A program made the position numbers and the translations under genes. A DNA stretch of 64,000 nucleotides from assembly GCF_028858725.1 (NCBI RefSeq), contig NC_084759.1, positions 87,774,944 to 87,838,943 on the forward strand, written 5' to 3'. The DNA is from Colius striatus (lineage: Eukaryota; Chordata; Aves; Coliiformes; Coliidae). A model generated the notes under the pieces. It was not told the origin of the DNA and did not search any database. It saw nothing but the letters and a program-made list of their open reading frames with translations. This document shows, in pieces, positions 23,440 through 35,540 of the stretch. Position 1 is the stretch's first letter, and each line of letters begins with the position of its first letter.

Positions 23440-24060
23440 CTTTATCCGAGCCATTCCCAGCGTGGCTGGTGGATTCTGCGCTTTCCACTTTAATTGTCTT
23501 ATCCAAATAAAGCTTTGTTTTCCTTAGCACGACAATCCCAACATTCAGGCCAAGATTTTCATTGGACAGAGGAGATATTTTATTCTCCGATTGTTTAGAG
23601 ACTCGGGGCTTACACGGAACAGCCCCGGCTTGTGTGCCTTCACTCACAATGGGGTCTTTGCAGCCCCAGTCTCCATCATGTAGATTCATTTTCCGGAGCG
23701 ATCGGGACGAGAATCATTTTTTTCTCTGAATTTCATAGCTTTCCCAGTCTACCCTAGACTTTAACAAGTCTTTTAGTTTGCACCTAGACAATAAATTTAG
23801 TTTAATTTAGCTTCCGGTCTTTAATTTTAGCAGGTCTTCTTTTTGCATGCAAATCAATATGGCAATTACCATCTAAAAGCTCGCCCAGCCCCAGGTCAAT
23901 GTAAATTGATCATTGTCCGCCTTCTACAAAATAACACCGGGAGTCTGTGGTGCATAATGAGATTATACTGGAAACTGTCTTTCAGATCACAAATTATATT
24001 TCATGCTGTCAGGATCTTCTCCAAGCGAACTTCCTTGCATGTCTAATCATATGGCATCGA
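23440..24060. promoter_or_regulatory. Putative conserved regulatory element
   Basis: This AT-rich, non-repetitive block carries many homeodomain-like ATTA and TAAT cores and a 12-base perfect palindrome TTTGCATGCAAA at 23842-23853, which includes a POU octamer (23847-23854). It stands out from the GC-rich flanks. It looks like a developmental enhancer near a transcription regulator gene, but conservation cannot be tested here. Confidence 0.4.
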
Positions 24061-24638
24061 ATCTATTAGCTCAGGAGGTAGGTTTGGGGTACGAGAGGCT
24101 CTTCCATGTGGAAGGGGAGTCCCAAAAAATTCAGACAACAGTGTAGGGAAAACAGCAAGGCAGGTACAGAAGCGTGCTCTCGCTCACTAACTTTTCCAGT
24201 GGCGGAAGAGAGGAGGGGGAAAAAAAAAATCTCAGCTCGGCCAAGAACTGCTGTCCAGCAAACAAGGAAAAATTAATTCCCTGCTGGAAAGCAGCAGAAC
24301 TTTCCTAAATCCACATTTGCAAGGAGTTCTTGGCCTCCTCATTTCTGTCCCCACCTCCTCTGTTTGGCCGTTCAAAGCAGCACTGGCAGCTCACTCCAGA
24401 GAAATCCCCAGAGAAATCCCCAATCCCCACGAGAGATGCGAGATGCGCTCCCCAGGGGAAAGATGCCCCTTCTCAACACAGCCTCAGGACCTGAGCTGGT
24501 CATGTCGGAGGGAAAGGTTGCTCCGGAGCAGCGACCACAGTAAGCCAGTCCCCTGGAAGGCCAGGAGGATTAACGGGAGCTGCTCAGGGCCGAGGGAACT
24601 CCCCCTGCCTGCAGCTCGGGCCTCCGCGCTGCCTCCTG

Positions 24639-24647
<9 letters not shown>

Positions 24648-24672
<25 letters not shown>
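24648..24672 (+). repeat. (CA)n microsatellite
   Basis: About twelve uninterrupted CA units preceded by a short CG run. It lies in non-coding DNA upstream of BCOR. Confidence 0.95.
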
Positions 24673-27098
24673 TCCACGCAGCCAGCCAAAGCTGCTCCCT
24701 CGCTGCAGTTAAAAAGGGTTTGCCTCGCTCTCCTCAGACAGCTCCGCTCTGCCGCTCAGCTCAGCACAAAACCCAGAAAGAGAGGAACAGGAACGCTCCC
24801 ACCATCAATTATTTCTAAAGCAACACCAGTCTAAGGAGGAAGTATTAAACTCGGTTTCATGCTGCTCCACCTAAGCCCGCACTAAAACGTGATCTATTGC
24901 GGTGCTTGGAGGAAAGATAGCATATCGCATATCACCTGTGCAACCCAACCACGCTGCAGAGTCACAGCAAGAACCCACACCTTTGTCAAGACATGCAGAA
25001 ACCAGAGCCCGCTTCTCCTCCGCGCCAAGCACAAATTCACACCAAGACACTTTTACTCCCAGGGCAATATGGATGCTAGAGCTACGACCTGAACTGGAGC
25101 AGGCCTTGTGCCCGTCTTTGCAGAGGCCACTCGCTGGTCAAAGTTGAGAGACCTTTTAAAGGACAGCCACAGATTGCTAAGACTACTTTGGTATGCGCAG
25201 CACTCATTATTTTGGGCTGTGGTGGCCTGGGTCCATTTTCTCTGCAGATGGGAGACCCAAAAGCATGTCAACAACTTTGTGTGGTCTCACAGCTGCACAG
25301 ACCCACAAAGTTTGCTTGCAGGGACTGTACAGAAGCCCCCGGCATTCAGTCGCCTTGCCTCTGGCATCCCTGTTAGGAGACCTTGGTCTCTTTATTAGCC
25401 TTCAAATAAGTGAATAATCACAGGGCAGGGAATGAAGAGGAGGGAGAAGAGACGGCAATATCAAACTGCCTGAGAAGCTGCAGCTCTCCGCACATCCTGG
25501 TAAAGGCAGATACAGTGCGTGACACGGAGCCTGGATTGTCCACCAGAGCAGGAATAAAGCCAAGGCACCAGTATTGTTTCAAGACCCAGTCCATATTTGG
25601 GCATTCAGTTCACACATCCTAAGTATTGCTTTAAATATTAGAACAGAGACATTTGCCAATGTGGTTCATAATGCACTCAAATGGGAGAAGTCATTTCTGT
25701 TCGATCTCAGATTGCTGGCTTGGTCTTGCTGGTCTTTGCGGGGGGGTGGAGGGGGGGCAGAAGAGAGGGAAACCCTGCTGAGTCTGTTTGCACTGGTCTC
25801 TATTAGATATGCAACAAATCTGCCATTTCCGGCGTTGCTCCTATCTAATTAGAGATGTATTTAGATGTGACGTGTAAATAAGCACTGAGCTGCCTGCTGC
25901 CCTGGCTGCGCGGACTGCTCGGGAGCGTTTCCAATAAAGCTGTAGCGCCCGGAACCAGGGCTCAGACAAAGAGGAATGGGAATGGTCTGCGCTGCAGGCG
26001 AATCCAACAAAACCAGCTTTTATCTATCGCTCGAAAGCCTTAACTGCTTTTAATCTGTACCGCCCAGGCTTGCACGCCAGGCCAGCGTTGCATCTCCTCC
26101 ACCACCGAGGCCTCCTCGGTACAAAAGGAAGCACACAGGAACGGCAGGAGCTCCAAATAACCCCCCGACCCATTCCAGCCCCAACGCAGAGCCAGCTCTC
26201 CGCCTGCCCTTGTGCTCCAAGGGGTGTGCGTGCCCCCATGGGCTCCCGACCACCCCGAGGCAGGTATGCCCAGCATCTGCCTGCACAGACGCACGTCATG
26301 GGCTGCCCCACGCTGAGAGCACACCAGCGGCCCTGTGGGGTGAGGGGCGCAGAGCTGCCGGGGCAGGCAGTGACGGGCCCAAAGGCAGCCGCAGCAAACT
26401 CCTTACAAACCCCCCCACAAGTCTGGGAACCTCTGCGGCGGGATTTCCATTGCAACCCGCGGGAAGGGGAGGGGGCATGGCAGGGCCAGTGAGGCTGAGA
26501 GCCGCCAGTGACACCCCATCATCCCGGTGAGTTGCCTGCCTGACCGTCCACCCACGAGCGTGAGGAGCTGTGGTGGCTTCCCTGGCCCCGCGACCACTCG
26601 ACCTCGGCTCCAAGCACTCACTCCTTGGAGTTTCCAGAGACAGGAGACTCCTGGGAACAAAATAATCTGCCGCTCGCCTGGTGAACTCTTTTCCTGTTGT
26701 GGGAAACAGCTCTTGGAAAGCCATGAGAGGGACAGAGCAGCGCTGGGGGCTGTAGGCACACTGCCTCGTTGCTTTCCCCAACCCCCCACCCCGCCTCTGC
26801 TCCAGCAGCATCCTTGCAACCACTGCTGCTCCCACATCCATCCAGGTCAGAGTAGCCGGCTCCGATCCCCTCTCAGCTTTAAGGGTTAACAACCACCGCC
26901 ACAAAAAGAAGGGAAAAAAAAAAGAAAAGAAAAAAATATCGCAGTGACCTTTTCCTCTCCGACTCCCCCACTCTCCCTTTCAGGCTCCGGTTCCTGAGCT
27001 CGCAGGGAGCCTGAGCGGCTGTCTAGACCGATCTATCACAGACGGACAAACAATACCAGGAGAAGCCCCTGCCTGGTCCCTCAGCCTCCGCCACTCAC

Positions 27099-27159
27099 CT
27101 TAGAAATGGCGAAGAACAGAAAAGTGACCGCGATACAATCCTCCCTGGTATATTTATAG
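27099..27159 (-). promoter_or_regulatory. Candidate TATA promoter and short first exon (minus strand)
   Basis: On the minus strand a CTATAAATA box (27159-27151) is followed about 50-60 bases later by a near-consensus splice donor TAAG|gtgagt (exon end 27099). A start site about 30 bases after the box would make a first exon of only some 30 bases, which is short. It could be an alternative first exon of BCOR, since it points the right way, or a chance pairing. No transcript evidence is available. Confidence 0.25.
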
Positions 27160-27679
27160 CCTTCCACACAGCCCACCTTCATGCCTGACAAATGAGATTT
27201 TGTCTGCTCTCTCAGCGTACGCTCCAATAAACACACATACACTTTTTTTCCTCTCTTTTTTTTTTTTTGGTGCCTGTTTGTTTTTGGTAACATTCACGGG
27301 CTCGTCCCTCCGACCTCGGGGAAGGTGAGGGCCCACCACGCCCGTGCGGGGTGGCAGGTTTGATAGCCTGGGCGGGAGGGGCTGGGGGCGGGCAAGGAGC
27401 AAGAGGGGACCCGGCTACTCATCCACACGCAGCCTCCCAACCAGGAAACTTTAATGTCCGTATTCATCACGCCCCTTCGCACCTAGCCCTCCCTCACCCC
27501 AAGTGCTCCCTGCCAGCACTCCTGGTTGCGTATTAAAGAGGTATGCAGGGCGAGGAGCCGGAGGTCCAACGCTGCAAAAGGCTGGGGAATAACTAATGAG
27601 CTGTGCAGCCCATTGATCCGGTGCATACTTCCTAATTAACTCTGAGTCACCTATTTGTGACAGCAATTCAAAGAACTGC

Positions 27680-28240
27680 ACCAGGGATAAACTGCAACCC
27701 CGGCGCGCGAAGGCAACCCGGGGAGGGGGAGGCGGCGGGGGAGGTGGGGGGAGAGGAATTTGCTCCTAATCCTCCTAAAAGCAATTAGGGTGAGCGCTGC
27801 GCTGGCTACCTCTCGGGAAGGAAAAAGAAAAAAAAAAAAGGGGGGAAAAAAAAACCCAACCACCCAGCGGCTCCGCCAGCAGAACAGAAGAGAAGAGAAG
27901 AGAAAGGAAATGAATCGGTGTGTCGCAAGCGCGGCGGTACCGGGCTCCAGGCGGATAGGCAAGCACCGGCGTCTCGGGGACGAAAGTAGGCGAGAGCGGC
28001 GGCCGGAGGGAAGCGGTAACGCTGTGCTCGGCGGGAGACGGACGGGCGGGGAGGGGGGCGGCGACCCGGGCGCGGCGGAGCCACCGGTGGGGGGGCGGGT
28101 GCGGGCGCTGCCCCGGGGGCCGAAACCCCGCACCGCCCGCCCGCTCTCGCCTCCAGCTTTGTTCCCAAGCGGCCCTGGCACGGGCGCAGCTCTCCCCGGC
28201 TGCCCCCCGCGGCCGAGGCAAGGGGAAGGGGAGGAGGGGG
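27680..28240. promoter_or_regulatory. CpG island 5a
   Basis: CpG-dense DNA with approximate edges, flanked by A-rich runs at 27830-27850 and 28240-28255 and an AGAAG-type purine repeat near 27886-27905. No exon is recognised. Confidence 0.45.
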
Positions 28241-28879
28241 GAAAAAAAAAAAAGTTAATAGAAACCTTTGGAAAATGCGGGCTTTGCTACGGGGCTACGT
28301 GGTGCAGACCAGGCTCCCCCCACTCCCCCTTTTTAATACAAACACGAATACAAAAGCTGCAGGCTCCAGAGACCAGATGAAAGCAATGAACGGAGTTTCT
28401 GGAAAATATTCATTAGTGGGAATTAATGCTGTGAGGAGCTCCGAGGCGATACCATTACAGCCAGTCCCCACACTTTGTCAGTTTTACATCGCTCACTACC
28501 GTCTGGGCTTTACGGGGGGGAGTGGGGGGGGGGGGAAGTAGAGGAGGAGGTGCTCCTCGCTTCCCCCTCACCCCCTCCACGTTCATCAAACCAGGATACT
28601 ACAGTCCGACAGGCAACGCGGAAACGAGAGAGAGAGAAAACAAAAACAAAAAACGCACACACATCGAGAAAGAAAGAGGAACGTGAACGCTCTGCAGCCC
28701 TCGCCCCCGGACTCGCTCCGCGAACATCAAATGCATGCCTCATATGCTGCGCAGAGCCGCCCCACTTGGCCCCGGCTTCACAAAGCAGCCTCCGCTGCCT
28801 CCCTCCTGACCGTCTTTCTGGACGGCTCTTTGATGCCAAGCCCCAAGCCCTCCTCGCTCTCCAACTCCAAACTACAATT
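28241..28879. other. Spacer inside the main island cluster
   Basis: A lower-CpG stretch between two parts of the largest island. It has G runs at 28517-28537 and a purine-rich AG/A repeat at 28627-28682. No gene is supported. Confidence 0.4.
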
Positions 28880-30197
28880 CAGGGCTGACTAAACTTCCGT
28901 GTCACGCCGGACCTCACGCCAGCACAGCTCCGCCGCGCACGGGAAAGCCCCGGGTTGCCCCTGCCCCACGTGCGCAGCGGCACCTGCCCCACCGGGGCGG
29001 AGGGAAGCGGGGGGAAGAGGCGCCCCGAGCTCCCCGAGCCGGGGGAAGGCATCCCGCAGCGGGCTCCCACCGCTCACCTGCCCGCCGCCCCCGGACCGCC
29101 CGCTGCTCTCGGCGGGGAGCGTAGAGCACGGCCCGCACGGCGAGGGAGGGTCGGCAACGCCGCTCCTCGCTCGCTCCGTCCCCCGGGAGCCCTCCGCACC
29201 GCTGCTACTCCGGCGCCTTCCCGATCGCGAAGTGCGAGACGACGGGAACACCGCTACCACCCCCGACAAAGGCGCACCGGAGCCGACAGCGCGACAGGCA
29301 GCTTCCCCCCCCCCGCCGCCCCCAGCCGCCCCAACAGGCATCTCCACAACCAACTGCCTCCAAACTTCCCCTCCGCCACCGCAGCCCCGGACGCGCACCG
29401 AGAGCTCCCCTCTCTCCCGCGCCGCCGCCTGCCCGCCACTCCCGCCCGAGCCCCGCTGCCCCCGCGCCGTAACTTTCGGACGCGTCGCCGCCGTTCCCGC
29501 GGGGGAGCGAGAGGAGCCCCGTGGCCGCCCCGTCCCCGCGGGACCCAGCGGTGGCGGAGCCGGGATTTCCCCACGGGAACTGTTCGCGGAGCGGAGCACT
29601 GACCTTTCTGACGCGCCGCGGGGCTGCGGAGTACGCGGTCCGCGCCGCGGGTCCCCACACCGTCGCCTCGCCCTGCTTGGTCTCCCTGGAATGGCAGCCC
29701 CGTCGGGGGCTGGGATGGGTCGGAGAGGCGAGAAAAGTTTCCCGATCTCCCTCTCCCTCTCAGTGGGTCCGTGTGCCGCGGCTTGCCCCGACTCGGGCGG
29801 CCCGGGGAAGAGGTGCGGGAAGGCAGGGCGCGGGGGACAGGAGCGCTGCCGCCGCTTGCGCCGACGGGGCAGGTGCCCGCGGGAAGGGCTTTGCTTCTCG
29901 GTTCGGCTGGGCTCAGCAGCGGGAGCGGCAGCCCACTGTGCTCATTCCGGCTGCCGGCTCTGGTTTGGCAGCGCCATGTTGCTGGCTTGCTCCGGGCGAA
30001 GTTCCTGCGCTGGCGAGCGCGGCGCTCCCCACATCTCGCCCGCGCCGCCGTCTCCCGTGCCCTGGCCGCCGCGGCTTTGTGTGTGTGTGGCTGGGGATTT
30101 AATTCTCCTCCTCTTCTCCTCCTCTCTCTCTCTCTCTTTTTCTTCCTCTCCCCCTCCCTCCCCTCTTTAGTCCGCCGGGAAAGCCGCTCTTCCTCAC

Positions 30198-30300
30198 CTT
30201 GCCGCTGGGAGACCGGGCTCCGTCTGCTGCACGCTGCGCTCCCCTCGCATCCCCCCTCCCTCTCTCTCTCTCTCTCCTCCTCCTCCTCCTCCTCCTCCTC
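30198..30300 (-). other. BCOR: Candidate non-coding exon 1 of BCOR (5' edge unknown)
   Basis: On the minus strand the sequence ends GCGGCAAG|gtgagg at 30198/30197, a strong donor inside the main CpG island, about 19.5 kb upstream of exon 2. If joined to exon 2, the exon would add a short upstream open frame beginning at an ATG (30250) and ending in exon 2. The 5' end cannot be read from sequence. Other donors (29078, 27099, 13706) are alternatives, and several first exons may be used. Confidence 0.35.
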
Positions 30301-30642
30301 CAGCCGCTGCCTCCCCTCCCTTCCCCTCCCCCCGGGCAGGCGCTGCACCGAGGGAGCCGCCGCCAGCAGCAGCGGCAGCAGCAACAGCAGCAGCGCCGCC
30401 ACCGCTTTTTCCCTCTGCAAGTTTCCCCCCTCCCTTGACTACGTTTCCCTGACCAGGCAGGGCTCGCCCGACCGTTCGGCCGCACACCCCCCCACCCCTT
30501 GCCCTGACTAATTGATTTGCCCCCCCCGCAGCGCCGCCAGCCCCTCGCCTCGCCCGCTCCCCACGGCTGACTCAGGTCGCTGCCAAGCTGCGGCGCCCCG
30601 GGGACACTACGCGCTTCGCGGCCGGCAGGGAGAGGAAACCTG

Positions 30643-30662
30643 CCCCCCCCCCCCCCCCCCCC
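30643..30662 (+). repeat. C homopolymer, 20 bases
   Basis: An uninterrupted run of 20 C inside the main CpG island, G on the BCOR sense strand. Confidence 0.9.
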
Positions 30663-30769
30663 TCGCCGCCCCGCCGATTCTCCCCTCGCTCGCTACCCAG
30701 AAGGCCAGTGGAGAACCGCAATTACCATAAAGCTCCGCTCACTCCGCTCCGCCAAGCTGTCAAAACCCC

Positions 30770-30794
30770 GGCGGCGGCGGCGGCGGCGGCGGCG
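30770..30794 (+). repeat. (CGG)n trinucleotide repeat
   Basis: About eight CGG units occur in a CpG island upstream of BCOR. CGG repeats in 5' regions can be length-variable and can be methylated when long; this one is short. Confidence 0.9.
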
Positions 30795-31690
30795 CTGCCA
30801 GACATCGCTGCCAGGCTCCGCGGCGGGTCGCGTCGCGCTGCCACCCTCTGCCGCCCCGCTGGCCCCTCCGACGGACGCCCCCGGCCCTCCCCCCCCGCCG
30901 CTTCCCCCGGCGCGCCCCGCCGCTCCCGGGATCTCCCCCCTGGTTCCCCGCCCCCCCGCAGACCCGCTGGCTCCGGATTTCCCCAGTCGCGCAAGGGCAT
31001 CCTCGCCGCCCCAAGACCCGCCGCGGGCTCGCAGCACTTCTAACCCCCCCGCAGAGATCACGGCGCGCACTCGTGGAGGGGTTGTTCCCCCCCACGCGGC
31101 CTTGTGGCCCCTCTCTGGTCCCACCCTCCGCCCCCAACTTCGCGCGGTCCGCGCAGATTTCCGCGCTTCCCCCTCAGCATTTCTAGAGTTTCTACAAGCC
31201 CTGAATCGGGATGGGGAAAAAAAAGCCATTCGTTTGTCAAAGTCTGCATTGCGCGGGGCGGAGGAATCCGGGGGGGGGGGGGGCGGGGAACCTTATTAAA
31301 GCGTGTTTTCGCCTGATCCGGCTTCGGCAGCCTTTAAAGCGCTTTTTTTACCGCGTCTGAGCGGGGTGGCAACCCGGGGCGGGGGGGGAGGGAGGCGTGG
31401 GTTCGCTGGCATTTCTACGGCTGCCTAAGATTTCTGCCCGATTTGAGGAGCCCTTTAATCTCGGGGTTGGTAGTTATCGGCTGCATCTATTTACTTTGGC
31501 AAGGCAAGTTTTGGCTCGGCGAGCTCGACTCGTAAATTTTACGTTCATAACGCCCATCCTGGCCGATACTCCCAGCTTTGGTCCCGCAGAGCCCGCGGCT
31601 CCCGGGGCAGCATCGGCCTCAAGGCCAGGCGGGCCCTAGGCCCCGCAGCTCCCACGCACCGCCCGGCGCCTTCCCGAGGAAGGGGGAGTT

Positions 31691-32939
31691 TTGCCACCTC
31701 AGCCCTCCCATCGAGTCCTCCTAGCCGCCGCTCCCAATGGGAGCTACTGTCAGACAAATGCTCAGCGATTAACGCGGGCAGCTCGCCCTGAGGGGAATTT
31801 TTAATCGGACCCTGCGTGAAAAGCCTGCGTGCGGAGGCACTGCGAGCCAAAGCAGGACTGCCGGGGCTGCCTGCCTGCTCTCCCCTGCTACTGCTTATCT
31901 CTGAAATGAAAAAAACCAGGAGTTCTCGAAAGTTGTGCCTACCAAAGCACATGACGTCCCATCCCCTCTCATCCCCTCCCCCCGAAAAAATTGAGAAGGT
32001 TTTAATCGAGAATCTAAACCATATCTGAAAATAAAAAGGAAAAAAAAAAAAAAAGAGGGGGTCACCAGATGTTCAGGGAGAGAGATGCAGAATACACACA
32101 TACACACACACACGCAGACACAACACACAGACGGGGCACGGCCAGAGAGTTGGCATTTCGTGAAACTGCCATCATGGGGCTTTGGGTTTTCGCCCTATCT
32201 CTCTTTAAAAAACTCGCCTGTCTCAAAGCAGAAGTGAAATATCCACCGCCTGAAACCCGAAACTCCATCCGCACCGCTCTGTTTCCTCGCAGGGGAGCAC
32301 AGGGAGCCGCCGGGCGCAGCGGCCGGGCTGCGATCCCGCTGTGCCGGCCGGCAGGGTGCACGGCCCCGGGCAACGGCCAGGTTTCATCCTGGCGCGACAG
32401 GACACGCATCTGTAAAGGCTCACACCGTTTTGGTTTTTTTTAAATCCCCCATTGCAAGCAGAGGACATCTGGCCTATTACGCTGTAAAGCTATTTTTTAT
32501 AAAGATGTTTTAGGGCTAGACATTAAAAGTTATTAGACTGAGCACACGTGAGTTACAGGCACACAGCTGGAAGAAAGGCCTCTGTTGGTTGGGGCTTTTT
32601 TTCCCTTTCCTAGGGAAAACCTAATTAAAATTGTTTCTTTCAGTAGGAAAGCAGAACCAACGCATCTTCCAGCGAGATGACCCGAGCTACAGCTTCCTGG
32701 CTGTGCCTATCCGGGCTTTTTGTCTCCCCGTAGGTCTGGACCTACAGGGCCATCAGCCCGCACTTGCATCACAAAAGTCCCCTGCTTGCCTTCCCTGGGC
32801 TGTGTATGTCCACAGTATGGGGTTGGGGTGGTTGCGGCTGAGTTGGGGCTTTGTTTTGTTTTTTCTTTTCCATTTAAATAATGACTTCAAGTTATCTCGG
32901 GGTAAAAGTGGCTACACTTTTATTTTTAACCATAGTTAA
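31691..32939. other. Non-coding spacer with A tract and CA repeat
   Basis: No gene is seen. It holds an A tract (32040-32054) and an imperfect CA repeat (about 32093-32128). The part at 32420-32660 is AT-rich and may be regulatory. Confidence 0.4.
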
Positions 32940-33380
32940 ACTTTCTTTCTCTGTGAACGCAGTTTCCTCCGTGGCGGGGAGGAACAGACCCGCGCTTGTT
33001 CGCCTCTGTGCCTTTTTTGTTCCCCGGGTCCCCAAGCTTTGCTAGCGGGAGGCTGGCGGCTCCCGGCGAAGACATTGGGGCTTCAGTTTGCTCCTCCCGC
33101 GGCCTGGCTCGGCCTTCCCCTGCCGCGGCGGCGGCGGGCACTGCCGAGCTAACCCCGGAAAATTCAGAGCATGCTCTTGCCTTGCGGATTACCGGGCCGT
33201 GTGTCCGTCCCCCCCCCCCGCTCCCACACGCCCCGGAGGGAGCTGACCCCCGGGTCAGGCCGCCGCAAACTGCTCTCTCCCTGGGAGTGGAGGCGGGGAG
33301 TCCACAGATGCTCGGGGCTCCGCGCTGCTGCTGCGGCTGCTGCTGCCGCGGAGCTGGGCAAGGATGCGCTTGCAAAAAAA
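32940..33380. promoter_or_regulatory. CpG island 6 (small)
   Basis: A short CpG-dense stretch with approximate edges, containing GCC- and CTG-type triplet runs. No exon is recognised. Confidence 0.4.
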
Positions 33381-33699
33381 CGGCTGCTCCGATAATGCTA
33401 AGTACTTAACCTCCTCGTAAAGACAAATCCATTGTTAATGGCAGAATGGGCTTCTCGCAGGAGGCTTCCAAGTGGGATGGCTTTACGGCGGCTCTCATTT
33501 ACCTCCAGCGCCGCCTGTAATTGGAAGCCTCCCCCCCACCCCGGCTCACCCCGGTGGGCACACCTCAGAAAGTTGAGGGTTAAACCTTAGGAGTGGCCAA
33601 GCCGGGTTCCCAGTCCCCCTCTGTGCTCTGCTCCCCAGCTCACCGAGCAGCAACCAGAGCCCGCGGGTCCCCCGGGCACGGAAAATGAGAGGGGAGATG

Positions 33700-34060
33700 G
33701 GCGCTGCGAAGGTAAAATGAATTAATGTGATCGAGGTGCTCAGACAGCCTGGTGATGAGTGCTAGGAAAAGCCTATAAATAACAGATCACTGTCCTAAGC
33801 TCTGAATTGCCCTGCTTGAGTGTGTCTTAAATCAGACCTTTATCATTGCTTATTGTAAGGCTGTTTTTAATGGAAGTGTAGAAATCTGAATAACAAAACA
33901 AGACAAGCCTCAATTGGCGTTATACAGGGTCTGCAGCACTTTCAGACCTGACACGGTGCCAGCATATTGTTACACCGCCATGCAAACTCCCCGTGCAATC
34001 AAGGGGGTTTTGCATAGCAGAGTATGATAATTTTACTTCGTAGTTCAGGGCTACTCTGTT
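33700..34060. promoter_or_regulatory. Putative conserved regulatory element
   Basis: An AT-rich, non-repetitive block between two CpG islands. It contains several TTTAAT, ATTA and TGATAA-like cores and a TTTTGCAT motif near 34010. It has the look of a conserved enhancer, judged by composition and motif content only. Confidence 0.35.
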
Positions 34061-34299
34061 GACAGGAGATCCATTATTTTCTCTCCCTCTCCCCAGAAGA
34101 GCCCAAGACGCGCTGGGTTCACGGACTGAGCGCCGCTATCTTTCTTTACAAAGGCAAATGACAAATCTCTCCGGTTTTGTTTGCTTTTTGCTCCGCACCC
34201 TTTCCCAGCTCCACAAACGACTGGCAATGCCTGCGGTCCTCTGGGCCCCGTTGCTGCTCAGAGTGGACAGCCCAGGACAGTCAGGCAGACAAATACACG

Positions 34300-35540
34300 G
34301 ACGGGTCGGGCGACCGCCACCAGAGCAAGCACTCACCGGGCCCGGGCAGAGCTCGGCGGGAAAGGCGCAGCGCCGAGCCCATCGGGGCGGCCGCGGGGAG
34401 ACGGACTAGAGGCATGGCCCTGGCTCCAAGCTGGGGAAGCGGGGACACAGCCCCGTTGCAGAAGGAAGTCTGGCTAGCTGCGAGTTGCCCCCTCTACCTC
34501 TCCCACTTGCATAGCTCGGCCATTTTGTCTGCTTGCGGCGCGCCTGTCCCCCCCGTCCGTCTCCGTGTCCCCCACCCCGTCCCCTCGGGAAAAGAGCTGC
34601 TGCGGAGCGCTGGCCAGGGCGCCGGGGCCCGTCTCTGCGGCTGATGGGGCGGGCCGGCCGGCCGGGCAGGCGGAGGCAAAAGGAAGGCCGGGCTCTTGCC
34701 AGCGGGGAGATGCAGACGCTAGGCAAGGCCCTGCAGGGGAGGGGGCGTGCGCCGCACAAGTCTGAAGAGGAGTAAAAATAGCGGCGGCAAGGTTGTCGCT
34801 CTCTTCACCTCCCCCAAGCCCGGCGGGGGGCGGCGGGGGGCAGCAGGCGGCGCGGCTGGGCTCGGCGGGCGGTGGGGAGGGCGCCGAGGGAGGGCAGGAG
34901 GTGAAGCCAGACAAAAAGCCTGGCCCGGAGAGCAGTGCGGGTGAGGTTGAGCTTTCGCCGTTTGAAGGCGATGCGCGGAAGCACTGCGCTACATCCCCTT
35001 TTCCCAGTGGGGTCCCTCAGCCCCGGGGGCGCGGGCTGCCCCCCGTGCCTGGGAAGCCTGAGAGGACTGGCAGCGAGCGGCAGCTCGGCGGAGACACGGC
35101 AGCCACCACGCTCCTCGAGTTTAAATATAATACGGCGGCCGGGGGAACCGCCATGGTTTGAAGGTGTGTTTGCGCAGACTACAGCTTGTATGTTAATAAT
35201 TGGATACAGTCGATGAATCACCTCCGTCCTCCTTCTGGTTTTGTTTTTGTGTTGTGTTTTGTTTCGGAGGGGGTGGGGAGAGAAAGCGAGGAGACGATGC
35301 CGTGGCTCAGTGCTGAATACCAATTCCGCGCTCGGGTTGATAAACACTGGGGTTATTCACTCCGCCCCAGAGGTGACAGCGGAGGCCTCCGCCGCCCTCC
35401 GCGCCCCGCGGCGCAGCCCCCAGGCTTGTCGGCGTGCCGAGCGGGATTTGCGCCCCGGCTGGAAGCCCGGCAGCGGCGGGTGGCTCGCCGGGGTACATAC
35501 ATATGAAATGAGAGCGTGCAACATCAAAGCGGCAGCAGAG
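34300..35540. promoter_or_regulatory. CpG island 7
   Basis: CpG-dense DNA with approximate edges; open frames on both strands are compositional. No exon is recognised. Confidence 0.5.

Larger units (their letters stand above)
24061..27679. other. Non-coding DNA with CA microsatellite
   Basis: No gene is recognised. It includes a CA microsatellite (24648-24672), a 14-base tandem duplication near 24397-24422, and a candidate TATA box with splice donor on the minus strand at 27158-27099. The segment 27560-27700 is AT-rich and may be regulatory. Confidence 0.4.
28880..31690. promoter_or_regulatory. CpG island 5b, likely BCOR promoter region
   Basis: This is the longest and densest CpG island in the window; edges are approximate. 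It contains two good splice donors on the BCOR strand (exon ends 29078 and 30198), CT/CTC repeats (30109-30302), a CGG run (about 30770-30794), a 20-base C tract (30643-30662) and a 14-base G tract (31270-31283). A large island with donors pointing toward exon 2 is where a non-coding first exon of BCOR would be expected. The 423- and 388-codon open frames over it are not genes. Confidence 0.5.

Noticed and set aside
28899-30170. 423-codon open frame on the plus strand
   Set aside because: It is rich in Pro, Arg, Ala, Gly and Ser, lies wholly in a CpG island and overlaps equally long frames on the other strand. GC-rich DNA has few stop codons, so such frames are expected by chance.
29254-30420. 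388-codon minus-strand frame with a leucine-rich, signal-peptide-like start
   Set aside because: It opens with TTG, not ATG. The leucine run comes from a CTG repeat and the glutamate run from a CTC repeat, and the donor at 30198 would cut it.
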